Source: Termitomyces sp. T153
Taxonomy: Eukaryota > Basidiomycota > Agaricomycetes > Agaricales > Lyophyllaceae
Assembly (NCBI GenBank): GCA_018296165.2
Contig: JACKQL020000106.1
Location: 98,055 to 162,054 of the forward strand
DNA: 64,000 bases
Reading direction: 5' to 3'
Positions 48,384 through 61,204 of the stretch are shown in pieces. The first letter of the stretch is position 1. Every line of letters begins with the position of its first letter. Under the pieces are notes generated by a model. It saw nothing but the letters and a program-made list of their open reading frames with translations, ran no database searches and was not told where the DNA came from. Both the position numbers and the translations under genes were made by a program.

Positions 48384-50196
48384 ATGGGCAACAGTTCATC
48401 GTCGGGACGTGGACACCACGACGAGACCGTCGATTATGGATCGTTGTCTCCTCAGGGCATCTACACCGGCCCACGAGACTGGAATCAAGAGGTGGTTACG
48501 CAACTCATATGTTCACGACGTTTGGCACCTTTCTATAGACCTCTCGAGGATTACGATGAGAATTGGGATGATGACCAGATTCTCGCTGCAAGAAAGGTGC
48601 TGCCAACATCGGACCCCGATAACCACGAAACCGTCACGCGCATCGAAACTTCAGCCCATTCTCATGCTCCTGCGAAGGCAAACAAACGACCAGGAGCTTT
48701 GAAGGAGCCGAGCAAACCGGAGGCAGCGGTGTATAGAGGTGCTGTTGAATGTCCTATCTGCTTCCTGGTGCGTCTGCCTCAGTTTCAGTTCTTTTGTGTT
48801 ATTTTATGCGTACATTGCAGTATTACCCGCCAAATATAAATCATTCCAGATGCTGCGACCAAGCGATCTGTACAGAGTGCTTTGTGCAAATCAAACGGAG
48901 TGAACCAACTACCACCCATATTGTCTCCGAACCAGCCGCGTGCCCATATTGCGTACAAGAGAACTTTGGAGTTGTCTATACACCACCACCATGGCGTGCC
49001 GGTATCGGTTGCGAAAACGTGAGCGATTTGTATATATGCCCAAATCCAAGGTCTCAATCCTTAACATCGTGATGTGTACACCTCGCAGTCGTTGTTTGCT
49101 GAATCGTCGAGAAGTCAGCAGCAGTCCCCAGCGCCATCCTATCCTACACATAAACGACGTCAGAAGAGCTTCGGAGCCGACAGTCCGGAGGTTGTGACAA
49201 CCGGTATGCCTAATTCCATTTAACTTCTTAGATTACGTTCTTACATATTTATCTCTAGATCAAATTCGTCCTGACTGGGAAGCCAAGTTGGCTACAGTTC
49301 GTGCAGCAGTTGCGCGCCGCGCGAATCGAAGGATAATCATGCGCCAAGTAGGAGACAGACTCATTCCTGTTGGTGTAACTAGTGGAAGAGTCCACGCGTT
49401 GAGTCCAGAAGAGGCACAAGCAGAAGGTGTTGACAATGGAGGGAGTAGAAGAATACGAAGGCGTCAGCAGCCCCAGAACCAGAATTTTGAACAATTCATG
49501 GGATTGGCTGGCCAAGATCTCGAAGAAGTGAGCATCTTTTTGCTATAAGGAACCTTTTGATGCTAACCAAAGTTGCACGAAAAGTTGATGATAATGGAAG
49601 CGATGAGACTATCAATGATCGACCACGAAGAACATCAGCGCAAGGAGGCCGAGGAAAAGAGAAAGCAAGAAGCCGCAGTCGCGGCTGCTGCCGCTGAATC
49701 GATTGCTACTTCAAATCCAGCTCCAGGCCCTTCTACAATGGATTTGACAAGTGTTTCGTCATCCCCATCTACCTTCCCTAGCCGATCTTCACCTATCCCA
49801 TTCCAAGGAGATTATCTTGGTGTTAACCAAGATCCACTTTCTGCGTCGATCGGACGCAATCATACACCTCTTCCCGGATCGACGTCGTCGTCTTCGCAGC
49901 GTCGAAGCCCTTCTCCAGCTCCATGCACCACTCTCGACGCCACATCAAGCACAGTCCCTACTGCTAGTGCTATTTTAGGTGGCAGCCCTTCCAACAACAT
50001 GCCTATCGCAAACGGCCATGCGACAACTGTATCATCGATACCCAACGCCAATGCCACGAACACCCCCTCATGTGTAAACTCTGAAGATTCTGCCCATCCA
50101 CCGTTGTATGATAATTTGCCTTCATCGGCTGAGTCACTTGTTGCTTACGAGCCTTTACTAGGCTCTAGAACGATACATGGAGAGCGCGTGACGTAG
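48384..50196 (+). CDS. SIP5: Sip5-like protein with RING-like zinc-binding domain
   Basis: Similar to yeast Sip5, a protein that interacts with the Snf1 kinase. ATG at 48384 gives [10 protein letters not shown], a likely myristoylation signal (Gly2, Ser6). Conserved [20 protein letters not shown] precedes the zinc domain: VECPICFL, then after an intron [30 protein letters not shown] and [14 protein letters not shown]. Later exons have [34 protein letters not shown] text and [20 protein letters not shown], a helix resembling the Sip5 C-terminal motif. The tail is Ser/Pro/Thr-rich and ends at 50196. A GTAAGT at 50221 and CAG near 50294, just after the stop, may mark an intron in the 3' untranslated region. 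Confidence 0.85.
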
Positions 50197-52471
50197 TTGA
50201 GGGTCATCAATCCTTCCGGGTAAGTCTTTGAATACGTTACAAAACTCTGATGTTCATCTTTTTAATTTCGAATCGACGACACCTTGTTGTCAGGTAAGGG
50301 CTAGGACCCTCACATCACCTCCCACCTTCTACTCTGGCTTCATGCATCTGTTGAATACCATCCATCACTACCACCTGTAGCTTATCTAGAAGTCTCATCA
50401 ACTCTGTCGTTTTCCGTTCTCTGTTAATCTGTTTTTCAATGATCTATTATTATAAATTTGCTATCTGGACCAACATCACGTCCCGACGCCTCCAAGTTCA
50501 AGTCAAACCTTATCATGACGTTGTGTTTCTGGTGGTCTTGGTATTTGTAACAGTATCACGTTAGATATTGACAATAGCCAACTCCTTCAGGAGCAGGCTG
50601 TCCTCTTGTATCATCGTGCAACAAGTTAGCAGCCGGCATCCAAACATCAATAAAATGCACTAAGTTCCCTGTCTCATTTAAATCAGCGCCGTTACCTGGA
50701 AGAGCTTCTATCGGTCTGATGGATTGCTATTTCCGAAGCGTGTGCGATGAAACTACAGTCCGCGGTCAAATATTACTCGAATGATGTCGAAAGGATTTGT
50801 ACAACAGCCACGGATATTTGGCTAGTCTCCAAATCAATTGGAGTTTCCTATTATAGTTTCCTATTACTTATCGAGTCTTTACTTCCAGAAATGTACGTCA
50901 TCTTTTGCCTTTGTAATGCTCGTAAGATTTAATATTTAACTTTCGGCTCTGAATCGAGCGGTGTGGCGTGACACCTTCAGGGTAGCCTTTAGAGCGCCAT
51001 CGAGCCCTCATGTACTTACCGCAAGGTTTCTGCGAATACTCTACCCTCATTTGATCTAGTATCAGTAAAGATGACTCCTCGTTCGAAGGGTTATCTGATT
51101 CGGTTACTGGAGCCCGCGCCACGCCATGATCACGGAGCTTCATTTACTTCGGTCCGAAGGTTACCTTTGACAAACATAATGGTTCTGGAGGTGAGACTAT
51201 CGCGGGATTGAGATCTCAAAATCCAAACTAATTATGCTGTGGATACAGTATAGGAGACCACTTAAACACTAATGCACACACGTTCACTGATGAACTTTGA
51301 GCTTAACTGGCATCTCACTTGTGCTAATTTGGGGAGGGGGCACCAAGTCTTTCCATAAACATATTGAGATCTCTCACACAGGCGCAATGATACTCCAAAA
51401 ATCATTCGCGAGCAATTATATTACCATGGCTGGTAACCGAACCATATGTAACGGTTGAAAGTATTTTGCTACTGGCGGAAAAGGACTATGTACTGATTAT
51501 ACTCTGCTACTACATGCCGTCATTTTGCGTTTCGACGGCCCATGGAAGAGATTGAGTTGCTCATCACATCAATGATCTTGCACTAGTACTATTATGTTCT
51601 CAGTCGGTCCCAAATACGGGCCGGGTTGCAATCTATGCAAAACCGTACTGTCGTTAACATTGCTCCCGCTCATGCTTCGTTCCAGATTCGATCACCCGTC
51701 CATATCTACTACATACATACATAACATAATTACACCCGATGAGGACGTTGGCGGCTGTTGGCGTTGATGGAAACTACCTTGAATGCCTCCTTGAATGCCT
51801 GATGGTTTCCCATTATCGTCGCTACTGTCATTCATCTGTGATCCTCCGATAAATACCCGTGATACATTCGTCAATCATCTAACAGAACGAAATATCACCC
51901 AAAAATACTCGAGGCAGCGGGTCCGGAACCGTATCAGAAGGATTTTCTGGATATAGTTAACCGTCGAAATCACACATACATCGGGCAAGCATCGTCTCCT
52001 AAGTCTGGCGGAGGCATGGCCGCGTGCCATATGTCAAAATCATGTCCAATAGGTTCGTAACCAGTTTGACAATTGACTGATACATACCGTACAAGCTGCA
52101 CAATGTGAAATTTCAAATCAGAAGAAACCGGTGTGATTATCTGGTACGGGCATGAAGTATAATTTACAACCGTAGTGAATGACACCTCCGTGACTTTAGT
52201 CCCGGGGGTTCGAATACAAGTGGAAGTATGAAGGCAAGTCGGTAGGGCATGGAAAGGTTACTTTGAGTCTGCCCAAATGGGCTTCGCGTCATCCGGCCGA
52301 GATTCGTTCGCGAGCTATAGCAAGCGCGCGTGATCATGATCGGACGAGCCGGGTACACAGACAAGCGATATAGGGCGTTCAATGCCGTTCATGGGTTTGG
52401 GTGCATCCATGCGACGTGTAAGGGAAAGTGTAAAGTGAATATATGCGAAGGAGAAGAAGACAAAATCAGAA
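50197..52471. other. Long intergenic region with no recognised gene
   Basis: About 2.3 kb. The first part is the 3' end of the Sip5-like gene. The rest has only short open frames without domains, and AT-rich composition. A GGCGTGAC at 50965 and its near-inverse CACGCCA at about 51117 frame a 160-bp stretch, but no clear element boundaries were seen. Confidence 0.4.
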
Positions 52472-53234
52472 TCAGTACGTGCTTTTCGGGATGAACGACT
52501 CGTTTACCTGCGCGTCTACTTGCTTCTTCATTTCAGCTTCCTGGGCTAAACGCAAACTTCTGGCAGCATCTACTTTACGCCGCAGATCGGGAGCCATTTC
52601 CTGAATGTAAAGCGCTGAGTGAGAGGTGCTATACTTCGGAAGGAGATCATAACGCGTTATGGTAAATGCGAGAAAACGCGCCGCGTGTCCCGTGACGGAT
52701 GCGAGATAACTACGAGAAGAACGGCACAAACGCAAACACGGAATCGAAGCCAGCAAAAAGATAAAGAAGGATGCAACATAAAAAAAGAAGCCGAGTTTGC
52801 GTGCTCACGTTGTACAATTTTTCTGGACTTGGTGTGGTTGCTGATGGGATAATACCGAGAATACCGAGAAGGTGTGAGCACGCTGTTCCCATAGAATGGC
52901 TGTCCCGCACGATACGCACCTTTCATAAGCAAATAGCCTACCGTCATCACTGACATAGTGTTATGTGGACCCACGAAGATGAAGAACGCATGGTGAATTA
53001 TTGTGTGTTGGGCAGAGGAGCGAGTGAGTCACATGGGGGGAGGAGCATTGGAACCAACATGTGGAGAGGAAGGAAGAGGGATTAGGATCGATAAGAGGGT
53101 TCCGTTCCGTGTCAGTGAAATGGAAGGATGCATTAGAAGCAGATGAGACATGGTTATTCCGGCAGACAAGGCGATCGAAAGAACTCACGGCCTACTGATA
53201 CACCTGTAAACCGTAGCCATGGGAAGCTCTGCAT
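52472..53234 (-). CDS. CBP4: Cbp4-like complex III assembly factor, in four small exons
   Basis: Small single-pass mitochondrial inner-membrane protein needed to assemble cytochrome b. Exons by eye: 53189-53234, 52920-52949, 52809-52840 and 52472-52600, all with GT-AG introns and phases that fit. The 78-residue product starts MQSFPWLRFTGVSVG and has one membrane helix, LRFTGVSVGLMTVGYLLMK. The Cbp4 hallmark follows at once: KATTPSPEKLYNEMAPDLRR, then KVDAARSLRLAQEAEMKKQV. Yeast Cbp4 has the same order (membrane helix, TTPT, then a helical tail starting SPEL) but a longer tail. The C-terminus STY at 52472 could change if the GTAAAC after VDAQ is used as a donor. The gene is invisible to simple open-frame searches because three exons are 30-46 bp. 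Confidence 0.8.
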
Positions 53235-53474
53235 ACTTAGCTAGTGGTGTGAAGGCAAAAATTGTAGCGAAGCTGGTCGTTGTCTCGAGCAGAAGACGCA
53301 ATATATGTCACGACGTCACAGTACATGGATTATTGACTAAGTAATGGTATATAGAGAATCCCACGAAGGAATCAATAATTAAATAATGTATGCGTGTGTT
53401 GGATGGATAATGCATGTGCGTGTAGGTACAAGCAGAAAGAAAGAAAGAAAGGTATACCGCAATGAGTGAAATAT

Positions 53475-55687
53475 TCAACGTAGCCACCCGGAAACTTTGG
53501 GCACACCTGCGAACCGTTTCCTTCCAAAGCCCCACAACAAATCACTCGACTTCCGACTCCTCATCTCGATCCTCGCGAGCTCCTCTTCCCACTCCCGCAT
53601 CTTGTCCGTCGGTCCTACATCTGGTCCACTCGGGCTCTTCGGCACGCGACTATTACTCACACTTTCACTCGGGCCATTACTATTGCCACTGAACACCGCT
53701 GACATCTTCGGCGCGGAGGAGAAAAAACTCCCCATTCCCATCGCGCTACGTCGTTTCGACGACAATCCCTGGCTCGTCTCTGGCCGAGACGGCATCTTTT
53801 TGAGGCCTGGATTCGAAGTGTCTTCTCTTCGTCTCTGGAACACATTCTCCCTCTCAATATCCTTTGAGCCATCCCCAAAACGATATGCAATCCGTTCCTG
53901 CGCGCCGGGAAAATCGAACCCTTTTTTGTCTCGTGGACCCGCACTTGTATGTGGGCGTCGCGATCTTGCACTGTTGCTACTTGGACCACGTGTAATGTCC
54001 CGGACGCTGCCAGTGCTGCTGCTTGGTTTGCTTGTTCCCTCAAATGGCACCGGCGGTGGAGGTAAGTCCGAATCCATCTCACGCCTACTCCGCCGAGGAG
54101 ACTTGCTCTTGGAGCGTACGTGCCCTGACCTCTCCACCTGGTTTAGGAGTAGCTCATTACACTTCGATACAGCGACCTTTCTTTCCGTCTCGTTGGTGGA
54201 TACGATCAAAAGCTCTCTTTCGGAAAGTTCAATTGACTCTGTACCGTTAGGCGAAGAGATGCTAATCTGTATGTAGTTCGGTTAGAATGCGCCACCAATG
54301 GTTATATGTATGTATAAGGGCCGACCTTAATGCGAGCGAAGAAACGGACGGAAACTAATTCGGTTTGAATAGTCTCGCCTATTGCCCATCGACTATGGGG
54401 CTTGGCTGCAGGCCATTGCAGAGTAATGGTTTTAGTCCAAATGCCTTGATCATTCCGAAAAAATTGTCCTGTAGATTCCGCATCAACAATTGAGGTAAGG
54501 ACCAGCTTAGAGGGAAGGGTTGAGGAGGACGAGGATGTGGTTGTTATGGCTGGAGAAACATGGGAGAGAAGGGGTCGATCTGAAGCAAAAGAGGTTGATG
54601 AGTGGTACAGGGAGTGTGGGGTGATAGTTGGGCCGGAAGATATATCAGATGAAATTGTCTCTAAACCACTAAACACAGGAGGAGTCGGTTCGTGATAGGA
54701 TGAGGATGGTGTGGTGTTTCTTGATGAGGATGAAGATCCAGCAGAGACTCGAGCAGACGCTGGTTTTGTTGCAGACGGAATGAGAAGCGGTGAGGAGAGT
54801 ACATCGATGGGAGATGTGTAGATTTCGTTGAGCTGAATACGTCGCTCGATCGTTACAGTTGCTGAGCGGACAGTGACGCCTTTGTCCAAGGGCATGAGAT
54901 ATACCGGAATCGACACAAGATCGAGAGGACCGATGGGGAATGTTGGAACGTCAATGGAATATCGTATTCGAGGAGCTTTCGGTTTTGTTGTTTGGTGGAG
55001 AAGAAGAGGTTTGACGGGTGATGGTGGTGGCGGCTCGTACCAAGGAAGATCGAAGCGGACGAGGGGGAGCTCGAAGTGCTTCACCTGGCGTGAACCCACG
55101 CCGGTTATGGGCACATGGTTCAAGACTGAGAGGAAATGAGCACGAGACAAAAGAAAAGAAGACGGACGGACCAGCTTCGACTCTCCACATGCAGCGGTAG
55201 TCCACGAATATGGAAGTACTGAAACCCCCTACTCTTGCCGGTACGGTTATCCGGAATGGAAACTCAAGCTCGTCGATGGGGGCATATTCCTCACCGTCTG
55301 GTTTCGACCAGAGGACTTGTGTGTAGTCGACTAGCACGTTGGAGTAGAGCACACTGACGCGTCCGACCCGCGACTCATAGCAACGAACAGAAACGGTGAT
55401 TGACTTGGCGAGTAATTGCTTCGCGTCAGAATCGATTTTTGTACGGACGACTGATAATGGAGGTGAGAACAGCATTCTGGACGATGTCAGAATGACTGAC
55501 CGCCCTCGACTTTGATTGGGGTGAGGCCCAGATAGCCGACATAAGGAAAATACTTAAGCCCCTGGTTTCCTGGAAGAAAATGAGAGCTAGAGGGGGAAAC
55601 ACGACGAAGAACAGACCTTTCGAGGAGGAAAGGATTAGATGGACCATAGTCGGGCGGGGGGATGTAAAGGAAGAGGTGATGGGCCAT
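53475..55687 (-). CDS. Arrestin-like trafficking adaptor with N-terminal PPxY motif
   Basis: Alpha-arrestin-type protein, a class that brings Rsp5 ubiquitin ligase to membrane transporters. ATG at 55687: MAHHLFLYIPPPDYGPSNPF, with a PPDY that fits the WW-binding PPxY. Next comes QGLKYFPYVGYLGLTPIKVE. An intron (about 55456-55504) leads to VVRTKIDSDAKQLLAKSITV, SVRCYESRVGRVSVLYSNVL and FPFRITVPARVGGFSTSIFV, an arrestin N-domain. The second domain has IRYSIDVPTFPIGPLDLVSI and PVYLMPLDKGVTVRSATVTI, interrupted by a Ser-rich loop, then TIQTELVSVRFFARIK. The tail is basic and Ser-rich (RSKSKSPRRSRREMDSDLPP) and ends WGFGRKRFAGVPKVSGWLR at 53475. The first intron/exon limits (55560-55625) are uncertain. 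Confidence 0.75.
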
Positions 55688-55924
55688 GTTGGATCTGGAT
55701 AAAAGGCATTGCAATTAGAAGCGGCCAGAGATCTGTCGACAAGTCTTCTCCGGATACCAAGATCACTTCTCCGTGCGAACAAGCCCCGTGTCACACAATG
55801 TCACGCATATTCCCTTTTAGCCTCCACGTCACGCCGGCCTCCGGTCACTCCGGCTACGGTCACACGGCGTGACTGCCCTCAGTAGCCATCGGCTATCGTC
55901 ATCACTCGTCGTCGCCTACATACA
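55688..55924. promoter_or_regulatory. Divergent promoter with 9-bp inverted repeat
   Basis: A 237-bp region between the arrestin-like and SLC35F6-like starts. It carries GTCACGCCG (55828-55836) and its exact inverse CGGCGTGAC (55865-55873), spaced by 28 bp that include two more GGTCAC copies. Probably a shared regulator site. Confidence 0.5.
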
Positions 55925-57933
55925 ATGTCCTCGTCTTTGTTCATACCCTTTCTCCTGGGAGGCATGATCCTTACGGTAATCATGTCTTGATAAGCCTTCA
56001 GTTACCTCTTACATCTCCTCAGGGATCTAGTAACTCGCTCTGGAGCAAGTGGCAGGCGAGTTTCACACCCCTCACCTTCGTTCACATCACCAACAATATC
56101 ATTACAGGACATGCAATGCGTTGAGAATTGTTTGGATCCAGATCCGCGCAACCGAGTCCTCTATGAGCAGCCTGTCTGGCAGACTCTCCAGATGTTCCGT
56201 GCGTCCCTATACAAAGCCTTCGCCACACTTTGCTAATTCAGCGTTCTAGTCGGAGAGATGCTCTGTCAGTCACACCGCACAGCTTACCATGTGTTACCTC
56301 TCACATTTTCTCTTTCTACACCCAAGGCTTTATACCTGTACTTTACACGTGGTTTGCCACCCGCCGCCAGGCACCGGTCCATCTACCACCCGATTCCGAC
56401 CATGATCCTCATGTCGCTATCAAGCTCGGGACGTCATCTCAGTCTACTCTCTCCGGCTGGAAGGTCCTTTTTCTCTGGATTCCCGCCATATGTGATCTCA
56501 CCGCCACTACTGTAAGCCCTTACATCCCCATTACATAGTTCGTGTTTTAATTTGGACCGCTTCTCCCAATAGTTGATGAATGTTGGCCTCCTGTATACGC
56601 CCGTCTCTATTTATCAGATGACCCGTGGCGCCCTCGTCCTTTTCGTAGGCATTTTTAGTGTTATTTTTCTTCGTCGCCATCTTTGGCTTTACCAGTGCGT
56701 TTCATTCATGTCCATCGATCAAACTCATCACCTGTCTCTTGCTCTTTAGATGGATTTCCCTCATTGTAGTCATGACAGGCGTGGGTTTAGTGGGTTGGAG
56801 TGGTTCTCTTGTCAAGGATGCCATCAAGCAGGCCATATTTCCACATCTTAAGTCTGATCTGTCTACCTCTGACGAACCTGAGGCGACTCAAGTTCTTGTC
56901 GGTAAGTTTCTTGCCCAGCCTTGTCATCTATCTGTCAGCTGATAAACTGCAATGCGTTTCCGAGGTGTCTTCTTCATTTTCTTCGCTCAAATCTTGTAAG
57001 TCGTTCTTCTGACTTCCTGTGATGATATAAAATCCTCACACACCCTCTCCAGCACTGCTACTCAATTTGTTGTTGAAGGCATGTCCATCCTTTTTTACTT
57101 GATGACTCGAACGGTAACGTTTTCATCTACGACAAAATAGAAAAGATCATGGGTAAGTCCTTCGAATCCAAGACGCGGACCGTAATTGATACCTAATGCA
57201 GAGCGTTATTCTGTTTCTCCGCTCATCGCGGTTGGTTTTGAGGGCTTCTTTGGAGCGATTTCCATTCTTCTACTTTTTCCCTTCTTGGCTCTTCCATCCG
57301 TTTCAAAATTGTCGCCCTTCTTCGATCTGCCCCGCGGTTGGCATCAAATGGTTGACAATGCCCCAGTTTTATATTCTGGAATCGCGATTGCCTTCAGCAT
57401 TTCCTTCTTTAACTACTTTGGTCTCAGCGTCACGCGACATGTCAGTGCCACTGCCCGATCGTTGACTGACACCTGTAGGACTCTCTCAATCTGGCTTATC
57501 AGTCTTGGCCTTGGTTGGGAGAGATTTATCTTCCCCACTTCCTTCCTACAAGTTACAGGCTTCTCGCTTCTGGTGTAAGTCTCACTCAATATCAAAGGGA
57601 ATATTGAAGAGCTGACTCAAAGCATTTCACTAGCTATGGCACGGTATGAAGCTCCATTTACCCGCTGAATCTCATTCATATCGTGTCCACTAGTTCTTAT
57701 TTAACAACCTGGTCTCGCCGCCGCCGTGTCTTCCTGTTTCTCCGCCAGTTAGCAGGCCCGTCCGCATCATCGATGAAGAGGACGAAGAAGCGGATGCACT
57801 CCTCTCTTCCTCTGTCCTAGACGAAACAGCCGCTCTGCCCGCTGATCTCGGTCAAAGTGGCTTCGATGTGATTCCTGAAGGCCATCACCTCAATCAGCCC
57901 AAGCAGCACGCCACTCCTCAAGCACATGTGTAA
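55925..57933 (+). CDS. SLC35F6-like multi-pass transporter (DMT superfamily)
   Basis: Ten-helix drug/metabolite transporter-type protein related to SLC35F6. ATG at 55925: MSSSLFIPFLLGGMILT, then after short introns GSSNSLWSKWQ, matching the family start (GSINTLSAKWAD in animals). Later exons: GWKVLFLWIPAICDLTATT, LMNVGLLYTPVSIYQMTRGA, LVLFVGIFSVIFLRRHLWLY, WISLIVVMTGVGLVGWSGSL, FAQIFTATQFVVEEKIM, ERYSVSPLIAVGFEGFFGAI and FSISFFNYFGLSVTRHVSAT. The cytosolic tail is acidic (RIIDEEDEEADALLSSS) with a dileucine-like signal and stops at 57933. Introns of about 50-70 bp fall between membrane helices. The substrate is unknown; lysosomal, vacuolar or mitochondrial location is possible. Confidence 0.85.
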
Positions 57934-60900
57934 CTTTGAAACCTAATGTATGGCTGATTTAATGTCACTCTCATGCTTCTAGCCTGTAGCTGCTCTCGCC
58001 GTGTATATTTATTAATTGGCTATCTTGCATTATTTCTACTTGGCCAGAGTTCCTTCCCCCTGGGGATCGTGGCGTTCGAAATCGTAGTTGTTAGAATATG
58101 ATGGTCACCATGTAGATTACCGTCATGACAATATTCTATGTACATGTTCTTTTGCTTAGTTATGGTTTTCCTGGACACGCTTATGAAATTTTTTTGCCCT
58201 TCTGAGTCTCATATAGCCCCTCTGTGCCCATCAGAGTTGTACCACACTGTTGGACCGAGTTGCTATAAGTCTTAGAACCTTGCCTGACATATTTATGAGA
58301 TTGCCTTGGACTATCCTCGGCAACGCGTGATCATTCGACGGTCCCGGGCAGCAATAAGCGTCGTGGGTGATTCCCGATTGCTTCGTGATGGGGAATCGAA
58401 GGCCAGCACTTGCGGCGGCCATAGCCACACTGGACGGCACAACTCGAAGCTGACGGTATATTCCGCGTGCAGGTTATTTCCATACGGATACCGTTGGTGA
58501 CGCCCGTAGTGGGTACTATGTATGCACCTTCGAACGACTCCCAATGCGAGACTCATCTTCATTTCAAGTTAGTACAAGTCATCGGCTGCTTCAACGGCCA
58601 ATATTGTACAAGCCGGATTTACCTTCCTTCGATCGCACAAAACGCATGATTTATTCACGCGCTAGTAGTAAGCTCGAGTCGGAAGTTCCAGAAAAATTTG
58701 AAATGCAAGTTTATGACCGCAGCTCCACATGCACGTCTTTCTCGGAAGTCGATTATATCGGCACGGCACGGTGTCAAGTATATGAACCGAGCATTGGGCT
58801 CATGTGGATGTATATGCTGACAAAGGTCTTCTCGACTGTCATAGTGTTTTGGTCGAGGCTCCTTCACGGTCGGAAAAAATTCTTAGTATAACTAAATAGT
58901 CTCATGATGTATTTTGTGAATTATGGCGGACGTTCAATGGCTTGATTTCGACCTACTGATACCAATTGTGTATGAAGTTAACTGCAGTGGAAAGGGTTAC
59001 CCTTGAGTGGAAGGTATATCTATGCCGTTGGCATCATACGCCTGCATAATATCCACACACATCCTGGAATCTCCATCTGCCGTGGGAATATAAGTACATA
59101 CATATGTTGAAACCCGATGGGGCGCAAGAACACAATATTAGAATTGCGAGATCAATCCAAATTAGGGTCGATATTTCTGCGGCTAAAGAACTGCGAAAAC
59201 GTGTAGACACGAAGCTGTGCAGGGTGGCTGCTTGGGAAAATGTGGGACTAACACATGATCCTGACTCGATCTGACCGCGGTGACCACAAGCAAGAGAGTT
59301 GGTGCGTATGGTGGATCGAAACTGATATGTTTTCATAGAATAATAATTTAAAACATTTGACCTTATGTCAAATTGTTTTATGGCACATCGAGCTGCAACT
59401 GAATGAAGATGGCGGACATCCATATGAAAAAAAAGCCTGATGCGGACAAGGCTGCCATATGTAAGTACTTATGGTAGGGGTGTGTGATCAGACTTCTGAG
59501 ATCTTGACAAATGTCATTTGTTTTGATGATTGGTGCAAAAGCCCCGAGTGGTGCGGCCAGCCCTTTACGGGTCTAAGTAAGTTGTGGCTTCTTTTTCCCA
59601 GAGATCATCAGGGAAGGCCATACTCATCTTCCTCCGAGGCAGTCATGCGCACCACGCCCCGGAAAGATGAAAAACGCGCATTATCACCTAGGTGTCGATA
59701 ATCGTAGTCGCAAAAAACTTATTCAAACCTAACTCGACAACAAACATATCCCTTGTAGCCTTGTAGGGGTCGAAAACGCAACACGAGACTAGCGTTGACT
59801 CGGGTGTCAATGAATGATCGTTGCCCACATTTGTGTGGTCAATCTGAATGTACAATTGGCCTTGAAAATATTCGTATTGGCGGACGTGAGATAGGAAATT
59901 TTTATGACATATGGAATGTTGGTTCAGAGTAACAGGTACTAAGTATACAGATCATGGCAAAAGAAATGTAGGGTGTCTGGGCGGGCGCGCGCCCACACGA
60001 AGTACCTACAAAAGCAATGATCAGTATAAACAACAGCCTCCCTCAAGATTAAATATTAACAATCCATACTGAACCTGAGCCCGGTCATACCGAGATGACA
60101 GATGTTGATTAAGTACTGTCCTCGAAGGTGTTTTTAGCTCTGCAGAGAAGAATGAATATAAACGCAAATGGAAGTATTGTGAATACCCCACCGGAGTCAC
60201 GCCGGGCGGTGTGACAGCCCGGGCGATGCGATCAAGTTCGTTCAGCTCTGGTTTTCAACATTTCCTACTGACTTCACTATGCCGTTCACGTCACTATAGG
60301 AACATCATGGATGCTGCTTTATAATGAATGTCTCCCCTGCCTATTTGCCGATTCTAGAATGTCTCGTTTTTGGCTAGATCAGGAGTTCTTCTAGCGTGGG
60401 AATGGACATCCCTTGTGCTTTTTGGGCAATAATCATGGAGACTTGTTAATTTTAACGTCATAAATTGTTCGTCGTCTGACTTGTTCCTGTTTCTCCAATC
60501 ATCCAAGGACAGTGGAAACATGTATGGTTGATTGCATCTGTCTCGCTTGACTCAGATTGATATTCTAGCCTATCCATCAATAAGGACTCAATCAAACACT
60601 TGAACAATTCTGCTTTCAGTGCAGCATACCATTGTACACCTACTACCGTAACTTCCTCCAAACGTACGTCGAAGAAAGAAATCATTTAGCGCAGCAAGAC
60701 GTTGATGCCAGGCAAGGCCGCTAGTAGATGTGACGCAACGATTAATCCGGTAAATATTTATCGTGCAATTGCAAGGCATTGGCGTTTAATTCTGAGTCGG
60801 AATTTTTTTCTTCCTTAAGAACTTCCTTCATTAAACACATGACTGAGTGTGTCTTCTCTCAGTAGACACCCTAGTTTCGCCAGAAGCCTCGCGCATATGG

Positions 60901-61204
60901 AGGCGCTTCCTGATCAGCACCTGCAAGGTCTCTTCTATTCTTTCGATCTACATTTATAACAAGTCCGTGGGCGAACGGCATTGTCTACGCTAGTGAGAAA
61001 GGTACTGCACCCATAGTTACCATAGTAGGATAAACTCCACCTCGTGCGCCTCAGTACGCCTCGGATGTCAATAGTATGCAAGTATACATTGACCAAGCCT
61101 TTTAAGTATTTGCGACTCCAAATGCACCTCGTCGATCGGCGAGGGTATCGGGATACACTAGTCCATAGAGTTTGAGGGGATACAAATTGAATATTGTAGA
61201 ATTA
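57934..61204. other. Long intergenic region with no recognised gene
   Basis: About 3.3 kb, the longest gene-free stretch. Open frames such as 59034-59423 (-) and 58544-58891 (+) lack recognisable domains or clear splice structure. Notable bits: a 20-bp near-palindrome at 60196-60215 (GTCACGCCGGGCGGTGTGAC), a perfect 12-bp GC palindrome GGGCGCGCGCCC at 59983-59994, and TGGTATCAG (minus strand) near 58957. It could be degraded mobile DNA or large regulatory space; I cannot tell which. Confidence 0.4.

Noticed and set aside
53497..54276. Long plus-strand open frame (259 residues) opposite the arrestin-like gene
   Set aside because: It is antisense to a coherent arrestin tail with SR-rich and coiled segments. 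The plus-strand product shows no domain.
58950..58972. TGGTATCAG on the minus strand, preceded by ACACA, resembling an LTR end plus primer-binding site of Copia elements
   Set aside because: No matching second LTR, no TG...CA boundaries and no gag, protease or reverse transcriptase frames nearby. The same 9-mer also occurs by chance inside the PUF gene start.
59034..59423. 130-residue minus-strand open frame
   Set aside because: Composition is random-looking, with no domain, splice context or paralogue in the window.
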